64,000 bases of DNA from Methanosarcina sp. ERenArc_MAG2. Its GTDB lineage: Archaea; Halobacteriota; Methanosarcinia; Methanosarcinales; Methanosarcinaceae. The DNA lies in the NCBI GenBank assembly GCA_023955635.1, contig JAMXHR010000010.1, positions 496,001 through 560,000 on the forward strand. Direction: 5' to 3'. Below are positions 1 to 8,450 of this stretch, piece by piece. The translations under genes and the position numbers were made by a program. Each line of letters starts with the position of its first letter. The stretch's first letter is position 1. The notes under the pieces are model-generated. The model did not search any database, was not told where the DNA came from, and was given only the letters and a program-made list of their open reading frames with translations.

Positions 1-1058
1 GAAATTCCTCCTGTTCAAATCATATTTACTGAACATCGTTGTGAAATCAAGAAGTGTCCTGATTGCGGGAAAGTTAACAAAGGCTCTTTTCCAGAATCTA
101 TAAAATTCCCAATTCAATATGGTCCTCGTCTTTTAGCCTCAATTATGTATTTGAGGAACTATCAATTGCTTCCTTATGAAAGGACTTGTGATTTAGTAGA
201 GGACTTCTACGGTATTCGTATTAGCCCAGCTACCATAAAAAGAGCAGAAAAGGAATGTTTCCAGAACCTGGAACTTTTTGAAAAAGCTGCTATGGAACAT
301 CTATTAACTTCCCATTCTGCACATTGTGATGAGACAGGAATGAGAGTTTTAGGGACTAAATGGTGGCTTCATGTTGTCTCAAACAATTTGTGGACATATT
401 ATTTTCCTCATCCTAAAAGAGGGACAGAAGCAATGGATGCTCTGGGATTCCTTCCGCAATACAATGGAGTAGCAGTTCATGATGGATATTCTTCATACAA
501 CAAGTATGGATGTGAACATGCTCTGTGCAATGCTCATCTTAAGCGGGAACTTAATGGGATTGAAGAGAGTTTTGAGCAGCAATGGGCTAAAAGATAAATG
601 AACTTCTCAGTGAGATGAAGAAGTACACTGATGAATGCAGAGAGATGGAAATTTCAATAGATCAAGAAAAAGTAAGGGAATTCGAGAAAATATACGATGC
701 AATAATGCAAGAAGGAATTGAGGAAAATCCACCACCTAAAACCTCTAAAGCTCAGGTGAAAAAGAAAGGAAGAACGGCACAAACAAAAGCAAAGAATCTC
801 CTTGATAGGTTCATACTACACAAGGAAAACATTCTGCGATTCCTCAATAACCTGAGAGTTTCGTTTGACAACAATCAAGCAGAGCGAGACATCAGGATGA
901 TGAAGCTACAACAGAAAATTTCGGGAACTTTCCGAAGCATAGAAGGAGCGGTAGCTTTCTGCAGAATTAGGGCGTACATATCCTCAATTAAAAAGAATGG
1001 AATGAATGTTATGGATGCTATTCTAGTGGCGCTCAATGGAGCGCCGCTATTATCCTGA
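1..1058 (+). pseudogene. IS66 transposase, 5' partial, one frameshift
   Basis: DDE transposase of the IS66 family. The window opens inside the gene at the zinc-knuckle region (CPDCGK, codons 19-24). The first frame carries HCDETGMRV and the AMCNAHLKREL-type block, then stops at 595-597. The homologous protein resumes one frame over (KINELLSEMKKYT) and runs to 1058 through the conserved NQAERDIRMMK block and the usual C-terminus. Adding one A to the A-run at 589-592 joins the frames, so this may be a sequence error rather than a dead gene. It resembles the transposase at 5674-7106, which gives high confidence in the family. Confidence 0.88.
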
Positions 1059-1115
1059 GAATTGCAGCATTTTGCTGAAAAAACATTAATTTTTAGTCAG
1101 TGGCTGAATAGTTAC
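1..1115 (+). mobile_element. IS66-family element, left part outside window
   Basis: This is the right-hand portion of an IS66 element. Its end is the terminal inverted repeat CTGAATAGTTAC (1104-1115), matching the CTGATTAATTAC end of the complete IS66 copy at 5670-7209. It sits inside an IS630 transposase gene: the IS630 reading frame on the minus strand runs into the IS66 tip and stops there at 1112-1114. The 8-bp target duplication expected for IS66 would be TGCTTTTT (1116-1123), but the other copy lies outside the window. Confidence 0.8.
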
Positions 1116-1552
1116 TGCTTTTTTAGAATAAGCCTGATGCTCTCTTTATTTACTGTTTCAAATCCTTCTTTTTTCCTCAGTTCTTCAGCAAGCAGCGAAA
1201 GCGACCATCTCTTGCTTCCATCAGGAGAACTGCTACAAGCTAAAGCGATTACTTCTGCAACATGTTTTTCGGTATATTTTATAGGTTGACCTGATCTTGG
1301 TTTGTCCGAGAGAACGCTTGGAAGACCTTCTTCAACATATCTTTTCCTTATGTTCAAAGTAGTATTCCTAGAAACACCTAATGTTTCTGTTATCTCGGTA
1401 ACTCCTTTTTGCTGGTTTGATAGAAGGAGAATACGGGCACGAGTTAGTTCTCTTGCATTTTTATGGCCTTTTCTTACAAAGTTGTGAAGGAAATTTACCT
1501 CATGATCTTCAAGCTTAATTTGTAGCATGAACGTATAAAGGATTAAAAGCAT
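1112..1552 (-). pseudogene. IS630 transposase, N-terminal HTH half
   Basis: N-terminal half of an IS630-type transposase, which binds the element ends through two helix-turn-helix units. Visible motifs are the first HTH (ARILLLSNQQKGVTEITETLGV), a linker of the GLPSVLSDKPRSGQP type and a second HTH region (SLSLLAEELRKKEGF...). The likely start is the internal Met at MLQIKLEDHE; the annotated end includes an extension before it. The DDE catalytic half is absent because the frame runs into the IS66 tip, which supplies the TAA stop. A C-terminal IS630 half lies far away at 44354-44644 and belongs to another copy. Confidence 0.8.
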
Positions 1553-1589
1553 ATAAAGATAAGCAAAAATTAAATTGTTGGGACACTAG
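1116..1589 (-). mobile_element. IS630-family element, N-terminal half, split by IS66
   Basis: The outer end carries the terminal repeat CTAGTGTC followed by AATTTAATT on the minus strand (about 1560-1589). This matches the opposite end of an IS630 remnant at 44661-44664. IS630 elements insert at TA, consistent with the cTAg tip. The IS66 at 1-1115 interrupts the transposase gene. The catalytic half should lie beyond the left edge of the window. Confidence 0.75.
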
Positions 1590-1850
1590 TACAGACGCTT
1601 TTATCTCTATCATTTTTAGTACTCATCTCTGAATATTGGGTGCCTTATGAATGTGACCTCAAAATAATAACCTCACGCTCAGTCGTTAGATTTTGGCCAT
1701 TCTCAAACCTGAAATTACGGATCTATATCTATACTAAAAAGCAGGAAGGGCTCATAAGAATCCTCAAAGAAGAGATCAAATAGAGAAAATAGGTTATGGC
1801 AACGATTTTTTCTTTGAGTAAACAGAATTGGATAAAACATTAAGGTATTG

Positions 1851-2536
1851 TTAACTAATTATAGCTATCTCTTTATTTCTATGTTTCATTAATAGAAGAA
1901 CAGAGTACTTTAGCATTTCAAGACTCTTCGTATAACACTTTGTCTTTCTTCTCAACCTTGCCAGAAAGTGCCTCAATATGCTGTTATATCCTTCAACTGT
2001 ATACGTTTCTGCTTTGGATTGAGTATGATGAATCGTTTCAGGAAGAAACTCTGCATATGCCCTCCAGTGATCTGTCATCACTTCTCCAATCTCTTTCTTC
2101 TCTAATTTTTCCCAGAGTAGTTGTCCAGTTTCCGTTCCTCTGCTACCAAAAGAGCAGTTGATGAACTTTTTCCCAACTCTATCAACAGCAATCCAGATCC
2201 AGCAATATTTTTTTTGTTACCGATGTAAGTATGCATTTCATCCATTTCAACAATAGATATCTCATTTTCACTTTTTAGGTCCTCTAACTCCTGACCAAAT
2301 TTCTTTATCCAGTTTTGGACAGAAACATGACTTATTCCTAAAAATCGCCCTATTGAGCGAAATCCTAATCCTTCAAGATAGAGTTGCAAAGCCTGTCTCT
2401 TTACAGAAGGAGAGCTAGCAGTTGATTTTAACTCTACTGTATAGTTATAGCCACAATCAGAGCATTTGTACCGTTGACGTCCGCCAACTATACCGTTCTT
2501 TTTGTGAGTGGCACTCTTACATTTTGGGCAATTCAT
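1851..2536 (-). CDS. IS1-family transposase, two frames joined at an A8 run
   Basis: IS1-type transposase. The N-terminal part starts at ATG 2536 (MNCPKCKSATHKK) with a zinc finger (CPKC...CSDCGY), then an HTH (SIGRFLGISHVSVQNWIKKFG) and the first catalytic region (VEMDEMHTYIGNKK). Frame 0 then ends at 2102. The second frame continues as KKKYCWIWIAVDRVGKKF and GEVMTDHWRAYAEFLPE to a stop at 1851, with the usual IS1 C-terminus (YNSILRHFLARLRRKTKCYTKS). The switch falls on AACAAAAAAAAT at about 2205-2215. Bacterial IS1 uses programmed -1 frameshifting on an A-run, so this could be functional; a missing A (A8 for A9) is equally possible. Confidence 0.82.
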
Positions 2537-2780
2537 GCAGAAATATAGGTTATAATGTATATATCTATTTTTGTTTACCAATGCCAACATTAATTCAAAT
2601 TTCCCATTAGTAGTCCAAAAGGTATATTTCTATTGTAATATTTTGGCGTAGCCTCTAATATTTATTATTGTGGGGCAATATTCGCTCAAATTTCCTTTCT
2701 AAAAATTCCCCATTCTATGAGCCTCTTTTCTATATCCCTCATTTCGTAATCAGTAAAAGAAAGGCTCTGGTAATGTCTAA

Positions 2781-3059
2781 GAGCCTGTCTTAAAATTAAA
2801 TTTGAGTCTACAATTGGGATAGGATTTACGCATTCAAATTGAAAAACTGTAGCATTAAACCGTTAAATGTCTAAAATGTATATTTAAACTGTGATGTTTA
2901 TTGTACTTGATTTTATACCTCGAGTGCGTAAGTCTTTGGGATGAAGTACTATCTTTAAGGTCAATATACCTGAATTTCGGAAAAATGTACTATATGAATT
3001 TGAAATTAATGTTGCTTATTATCCAATTGTAGAAATGGTTTGAATTTTAAGACAACCTC
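2781..3059 (+). mobile_element. MITE family A, copy 1
   Basis: A 279-bp non-coding element with terminal inverted repeats: left GAGCCTGTCTTAAAATT, right AATTTTAAGACAACCTC. TAA (left) and TTA (right) flank it, consistent with a TNA-type 3-bp duplication. The same element occurs at 13791-14091 and, inverted, at 26508-26744. Inside it is a second inverted-repeat unit (GGATTTACGCATTC ... GAGTGCGTAAGTC, about 2820-2938) whose ends match the IS701/IS4-like element at 24034-25170. It is therefore a MITE nested in a MITE. Confidence 0.85.
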
Positions 3060-3138
3060 TTAGACATACCTGCATTTTGCAGGCAATTAGGAGACAATTA
3101 GAAGACAATATAATCTTTGCCTGCAATATGCATGCATC

Positions 3139-3579
3139 ATGCCAGAAGAAAAGCGAAAAATAAGCGTATGGGTGCCAGCCGCTTTGTATGATAGCGTATT
3201 GCAAGCAGGATACACAAGCCCAACACAGGCAGTAATACAAGGATTTGAAGCATTAGTGCAGCCACACAGCGAAGAAAGCCCGGAAGCCGTTAGGGGACAA
3301 ATGCAGGCAATTAGGGGACAAATGCAGGCAGAAATAGATATTTCAAAAAACGAGATTTGAAGGCTCAATACATCTTTACTGGAAGCTCCGGACCCGATGG
3401 AAGTAATAGAGCTGCGCGCCAGGTATGAAGAGTCAGGCAAGCATATTGAAACATTGAATAAGGAACTTGAAAATAGTCAGGAAACGCACCGAAATTATAT
3501 GATGCAGGTTCAAACTCTTATCAATCAGAAAGCCATTGAAGCACCTGGAGCAAAAAAACCGTGGTATAAATTCTGGTAA
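3139..3579 (+). pseudogene. RHH-like/coiled-coil protein with in-frame TGA
   Basis: No named function. The N-terminus (KRKISVWVPAALYDSVLQAG, then TSPTQAVIQGFEAL) looks like a ribbon-helix-helix module. It is followed by heptad-rich sequence (ELRARYEESGKHIETLNKEL) and an aromatic tail ending KKPWYKFW. A TGA at 3358-3360 separates residues 1-73 from the rest, but both halves are in the same frame and the codons between read sensibly (RLNTSLLEAPDP). This is therefore one 146-codon gene with a nonsense codon, or two adjacent short genes (3139-3360 and 3397-3579). A diverged, transposon-shattered paralogue lies at 5340-8095, which suggests a Methanosarcina-specific family. MITE A ends 80 bp upstream. 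Confidence 0.6.
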
Positions 3580-3685
3580 AAGGTTTCAGAATAAGAGATT
3601 TTACCATTTGGTGCCCGTACAAATACTGCTTCCATAGTATTTGTACAGGATTAGTAAATAGAATAGCTATGTTTTTTGAGTCAAG

Positions 3686-4773
3686 TCATGAGTATATAGT
3701 TCCATCAGATCCTGGACCATCATAATATAAATCCAAATCACTAACTGAAGGTTCTCCATCAACGAGATATGCTATTTTTGTTGTTATTTTGCCACCTGGA
3801 CCCAAATCTGTTGTCATATGATTCAAAGAGCTGTCGTATGTTGCGCTGTCAGACTGATAATACATATCGCCAATTTTGAGATGCCAATAACCGGATTGGT
3901 TGAATATGTTTGGTCACCAGTATTATCGAGTTTAATACTAACTACAACATAGCTTTTGCCTCCTGATGCTTTGTAATATTCACCTATCTTTTTTGTGATT
4001 TCGGCTTGCCATGTGCAGTAATCGAAAATGTTACTAGTTGAGCTATCTTCAACATCATTTGAGTCTTCATTGGCGTGTGGTTCATCAGATTCTGGCTCTT
4101 TATCTGCAAGTGTTTTTGTTCCAGGCGTTGATGTTTGCTCGGATGTGGCGACTTCATCCTGTGAATTTTCCTCCGGACCTACGTTATGGTATAGGAAGTT
4201 TACTTCTATCTGTGAGTCGGGATGAGCATCATTATAAATTTTTACTAAACTAGTTACATTATCATAATGGCTATTTGCTAACCTGAGTCCTTCAGTTCCC
4301 ATCTTTGCGGCAGCGGCTGATTCCAAGAAATTCCCAGATGTAAGTTGAGTTACTCCAGATTTCATGAATGTTGCAGCATTGTAGTCATCAATCAATGCTA
4401 ATTTATATTCATCTTTACAGCTCTGCAACTCCGAGGAGACTTTGTAATTATCGATATTCTTTATTTCAGTTTCGAGAGCCTGTATATATTTTTCGATACC
4501 TTTTATCGCGGTATAATAATCCTTATTATTGATTGAGTTTGAAAATTGAGCCGTGTCATTAGCAAAAATTAAAACACTGTTAGATGTGGATTTAGCCCAT
4601 TCAGCGTCTTGATTGTCAGCGCTTTGAGTATTTTCAGACTGATCTGGTGCACTTGCAATTTGAGAAGTTTTTTGTTGACTATTTGAGTCAGTACATCCTA
4701 TGCATAGCATTGAAGCCAATAAAACAAACAAAATAAGATAGACATATTTTTTCAAATCACCTCGAAATATCAA
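3686..4773 (-). CDS. Secreted lipoprotein with DUF4352-like C-terminus, frameshifted
   Basis: Predicted membrane-anchored lipoprotein of unknown function. Residues 1-27 form a signal peptide with a lipobox ending at Cys27 (LCIGC). A helical region (about 60-200) precedes an acidic, Ser/Thr-rich linker and a beta domain of the DUF4352 kind (YVVVSIKLDNTGDQTYSTNP). The first frame drifts out near 3890 and ends at 3823. The neighbouring frame restores the domain (YWHLKIGDMYYQSDSATYDS, then GPGGKITTKIAYLV) and ends at TGA 3686-3688. One extra C in the CC of the AATCCGG motif rejoins them. It stands alone; the start is placed at the Met before the signal peptide. Confidence 0.72.
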
Positions 4774-4848
4774 GTCACATTATAGAAATTTCAAGGTTAT
4801 ATATCACAATGATTTTGTTCTGTTTTATATAAAAAGGACATTTTTTAG

Positions 4849-4912
4849 GACACAATACCAAAATCTAGTGATGAACATAAAATTAAAAATCACTAGATTT
4901 TGGAACTGAGTC
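4849..4912 (+). mobile_element. MITE family C, short copy (64 bp)
   Basis: This is almost entirely an inverted repeat: ACCAAAATCTAGTGAT and ATCACTAGATTTTGG around a short spacer, with outer ends GACACA / TGAGTC. A perfect 9-bp direct repeat ATTTTTTAG lies immediately on both sides (4840-4848 and 4913-4921), a clear target-site duplication. The longer relative at 26851-27049 has the same ends. Confidence 0.82.
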
Positions 4913-5339
4913 ATTTTTTAGTAAAAAAGCATAAAAATTCATGTTTTAGATAAATATTTTAATTTGGAAGTTTTGGTAATCTTGGAAGATGTCTGTTAAA
5001 ATCTACATCAAGCCGAGTTAAAAGTACCTTAATTACATATTCATTTCTAATGTAATTTGTTATCGAGAGAATTCCTTGTGCATGCGTCCCTCATTTCCAA
5101 TGGAAAGCACTAGCAAACGCCTTTTATTCCAATATAATATAATATTGGGTAGATACAATAGAAAAAGAGGAAAATAAAAAGAGAACATGGAGGGGATTAA
5201 TTTATATGTTCTCGCAAAAACTGTTAACTATTTAATAATTTAAAAAACTTTTGAAAGTAAACTTTACATTATCCAGAAGTTCTGCAAACTCAAAAGATGG
5301 TTAAAAAACTGGAAAAACTCTTTTTTAGTTGACCTGAAA
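4913..5339. other. A/T-rich gap, no gene seen
   Basis: No convincing reading frame on either strand. The stretch is very A/T-rich and separates the lipoprotein promoter side from the remnant coiled-coil gene. Confidence 0.6.
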
Positions 5340-5465
5340 ACTCAGATACAGGCACCTTATAACCAGTTAGCTGTCATCAGGTCTAAAGAAGAAAAGCACA
5401 ATTCCACATTAAAAGAAGAGCTTGAGAAGGCAGGCCAGCGAGAAGAGGACCTTAAGCAAATGCAT
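5340..5465 (+). pseudogene. Coiled-coil gene, fragment 1 of 3
   Basis: Plus-strand remnant of the family seen at 3139-3579: LKTQIQAPYNQLAVIRSKEE, then STLKEELEKAGQREEDLKQMH, where an IS5 element inserts. The gene resumes at 7872-7903 (HNNYFLQV), is cut again by a MITE, and resumes at 8035 (TLINQKAIE). Removing both insertions and one copy of each 3-bp duplication (CAT, ATT) restores the order LKQMH-NNYFLQV-TLINQKAIE. This parallels MQVQTLINQKAIE in the other copy. An in-frame TAA replaces the Gln codon (CAA) at 7894-7896, so the gene is dead. Confidence 0.75.
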
Positions 5466-5669
5466 GAGCCTATCCCAAAACTTCATGTAATCTAATTATT
5501 GCTGCTACCATTACAACTCCTAGATATGATTCCTCTTTTATTTCATATCTTGGAAATACTTTCTTGCATGATTCTATCCAGCTAAAGAACCTTTCTACTA
5601 TGCTTTTCTTTTTGAATTCTTCCTGATCTACCTTTATTGGTCTTCCTATCTTCTTTTTCTTCCTATTTC

Positions 5670-7209
5670 GTAATTATTCAGGTATTGTCGGCGCTCCCTT
5701 AAGCGCCGCATAAAGTGAATCAATTATAGACATCATATTTTTCATTATTGTAGAAATGTATCCTCTGTTTCTACAGAAAGCATCCGCTCCTTGTGGTGTC
5801 CTAAAAGATCCCGAGATCTTTTGCTGAACCCTTATCATCCCAAGATCTCTTTCTGCTTGATTGTTATCGAAAGGTACTCTCAAGTCTGTAGCAAACATCA
5901 GAATTTCCTCCTCATATTTTATGAATCTGTCAAGTAGATTCTTTGCTTTACTTTGACGAGGTCTTCCTCTCTTTCCTTTTTGACATTTCAATCTTTTAGG
6001 CGGAGGATTTTCCTCAATTCCTTTCATTACGATTCTTCTGTATTTTTCTTTTAATGCTTCAATCTCTTTTCCTTCAATTTTCTTTCCCAATTCCCTCATT
6101 TTATCTGCATATTTTTTAGATTCTGCAAGCAGATTACTCATCTCTTGAGCCCAATCTTGATTGAAATTATCATGAATTCCTTTAAGTTCCCTCCTGAGAT
6201 GTGCATTGCACATCGCATGTTTGCACATTGGATATTTGAAATAGGAACTCCAGAAGTCATGAGTCATTGTTCCCTGATATTCTGGTAATATCCCCATTTT
6301 ATCCATGGCTTTTGACCCTCGACTTCTATCATGGAAATAAAGGGTCCATTTAGCCGTAGAGACTACGTGACACCAATCATTGTGGCTATTGACTCTCATT
6401 CCGGTTTCATCACCGTGGATAACATCTTCTTTGATCAATTGCTTCTTGATGTAATTGGTGACTTCTTTTAAATTGTAGAAACACTTATTTTCTGCCCTCT
6501 TTACCGTAGCCGGACTCATCCTCAATCCAAAAAGGTCCTTAAGCGCTCTTGAAATTCGCCCATAAGGTATTAATTGAAAGTCCCGCAGGTAAACTGCAAT
6601 TGCCAGAATCTTCTGACTATATTGAACAGGTTTTGTTATGTGATCTGGAAAATCAGCCTTGTTTTTATAACCACAGTAAGGACATTTCTTGATCTCACTG
6701 CGATACTCAATAACTCTGAAATTTAAGGCAGGAAGATCAACTTCCTGCCGTTTCTCGTAACCATTTGATTCAGTCTCCTAAAGGCTGTAACCACAAAATT
6801 TACAGTTACACAGGCGAAGGTTTACGATTTCATGAGGAGAATCAAAAGTCTTTAGTGTAGATCCAGGATGTCCTTTCTGACCACCAGGACGTCTACCACT
6901 CTTTTTTCGTCATGTTGAGTTCTCTTCTGGAAAAAAGTATCGGTAGAAGGAGATCTATTACTATTTTGACTGTTTTGATTCAAAAGAGCCTTTAGATTTC
7001 GAACTTCTTCTTTAAAAGCAATCAATTCAGTCTCAAGACTATTTATATGATCAAGAATAGCCTCTGGATTAGAGTGACAGAGAAATAGAATTTCATCACG
7101 TTCCATAAAAAACACGAAATGAATGATTTTTATATTAACCAATATGAAAATAATAAGCATTGAGTGTAGCAGAAAAATAAGTTAGGAGCAAAGGTAGCTG
7201 ATTAATTAC
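5670..7209 (-). mobile_element. Complete IS66-family element inside IS5
   Basis: A 1540-bp element with terminal inverted repeats GTAATTATTCAG (5670) and GTAATTAATCAG (inverted, ending 7209). The 8-bp target duplication CCTATTTC is perfect at 5662-5669 and 7210-7217; 8 bp is the IS66 norm. It encodes a single transposase and no orfA/orfB accessory proteins are seen. Confidence 0.93.
5674..7106 (-). pseudogene. IS66 transposase with frameshift and in-frame TAG
   Basis: IS66-type transposase from ATG 7106 (MERDEILFLCHSNPEAILDH). The N-terminal leucine-zipper-like coiled coil (SLETELIAFKEEVRNLKALL) is followed by a frame slip in the A6 run near 6907. One added A restores DEKKSGRRPGGQKGHPGS. The zinc-knuckle region CKFCGYSL then meets a TAG (6778-6780), after which the same frame continues (ETESNGYEKRQEVDLPAL) to the end. 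The catalytic core includes HGDETGMRV and NQAERDLGMIRVQQKISGSF. In Methanosarcina TAG can encode pyrrolysine, so readthrough is possible, though nonsense decay is the simpler view. Confidence 0.85.
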
Positions 7210-7903
7210 CCTATTTCTTTTATTTACTGGTATATTGGACTTTATTCCTCTTCTCCTGTTATATTTTCTAATTTTGGCTGTATCATACATTCCATCAGCT
7301 GTTACTTTGGAAGGCCTGTTAACAGGCCTTCCTACAGGTCTCTTTATATTAAAATTTTTAATTGTAGGTATATAAAGTGTTGAATCATTCTTATTCGCAG
7401 GAACAACAATAATAGAGAGAGGTAAACCCTGTAAGTCTACTAAAACGCTTAATTTTATTCCTTTTACTTTTTTGTGTCCATCGTAGCCGATATTCCCCCT
7501 TTTTTAGCCGGAATATCCTTTGTATCAGTAAAGCAATGAGAGAGATCTATTTTCTTCAAATCATAACCTTTGTTTAAAAGTTCATTAAAGATTTCCTGAT
7601 ATATTTCATGTTCACAGAGATAGAGATGGAATCTGTGAACGGTTGATTTAGAACCATATTGACGGGGAACATCTTTCCAAGTACAACCTGTCATAACAAC
7701 GTACAAAATACCGTTCATTAACTTCCTCATATTTGCACGTGGCCTTCCTGTATGTGATTTCTGCGGAGGAAGATAAGGCTCTATTGATTCCCATAGAACA
7801 TCATCGATTTCACTGAATGACATAAAAGTAAATTTATAATTTCAACTTAATATTACTTTTGGGATCGGCTCCATAATAATTATTTCCTGCAGGTTTAAAC
7901 ATT

Positions 7904-8031
7904 GAGCTCATCCCAAAACTAATTTTATTCTCAATCATCAGTTTCAGAAATAATTTTCATGATTATAAACCTTGATTGATTATTCAGAATATGAGATTCA
8001 GAGGCGGAAATTCGAATTTTGGGATCAGCTC
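7904..8031 (+). mobile_element. MITE family D (IS5-derived), copy 1
   Basis: A 128-bp non-coding element with IS5-type ends GAGCTCATCCCAAAA and TTTTGGGATCAGCTC. The 3-bp duplication ATT flanks it (7901-7903, 8032-8034). It is inserted in the coiled-coil pseudogene only 30 bp from the IS5. Its reverse complement aligns along the whole length with the 129-bp unit at 41999-42127. Confidence 0.85.
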
Positions 8032-8036
8032 ATTGA

Positions 8037-8450
8037 TTAATCAGAAGGCCATTGAAACCAAGGGAATAAAAAGCAATGGTAGAAATTTTTATAATTTCAT
8101 TTATCCAAATTTGCTGATTAATAAATCCCCACTCCCAAGCTTGAACTTTTTATAGTTTTTCAATTTAAGGGTTTTTAATCAGAAGGCCATTGAAACCAAG
8201 GGAATAAAAAGCAATGGTAGAAATTTTTATAATTTCATTTATCCAAATTTGCTGATTAATAAATCCCCACTCCCAAGCTTGAACTTTTTATAGTTTTTCA
8301 ATTTAAGGGTTTTTAATCAGAAGGCCATTGAAACCAAGGGAATAAAAAGCAATGGTAGAAATTTTTATAATTTCATTTATCCAAATTTGCTGATTAATAA
8401 ATCCCCACTCCCAAGCTTGAACTTTTTATAGTTTTTCAATTTAAGGGTTT
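8037..8450 (+). repeat. Three tandem 138-bp repeats
   Basis: Three essentially identical units; CAGAAGGCCATTGAAACC recurs at 8042, 8180 and 8318. Each unit starts with the degenerate C-terminal codons of the coiled-coil gene (NQKAIE, then a CAATGGTAGAAATTT string that mirrors the WYKF tail). It continues with non-coding A/T-rich sequence ending TTTCAATTTAAGGG. The last unit runs into the stop codon of the PKD gene at 8449. The array thus arose by tandem duplication of a pseudogene tail. Confidence 0.9.

Larger units (their letters stand above)
5470..7823 (-). pseudogene. IS5 transposase, split by IS66 and frameshifted
   Basis: DDE transposase of the IS5 family. The start is at 7823 (MSFSEIDDVLWESIEPYLPP), with the GRPRANMRKLMNGILYVVMTG block. 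The first frame slips at a GGGGG run near 7497; one extra G gives NIGYDGHKKVKGIKLSVLVD and continues to VNKRNR at about 7215. There the IS66 interrupts it. On the far side it resumes as KKKKIGRPIKVDQEEFKKKS, then IVERFFSWIESCKKVFPRYE, and stops at 5470-5472. Deleting 5670-7217 joins the halves exactly in frame. Confidence 0.85.
5466..7871 (-). mobile_element. IS5-family element interrupted by IS66
   Basis: Ends are GAGCCTATCCCAAAA (5466) and, inverted, GAGCCGATCCCAAAA (ending 7871). The 3-bp duplication CAT flanks it (5463-5465, 7872-7874). Without the inner IS66 and its duplicated octamer the element is 858 bp, a normal IS5 size. The same terminal repeats bound the MITEs at 7904-8031 and 41999-42127, and appear alone near 44287 and 54904. 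Confidence 0.88.

Noticed and set aside
8037..8450. CRISPR or satellite of unknown origin
   Set aside because: Units of 138 bp are identical throughout with no spacers and contain remnants of a neighbouring pseudogene.
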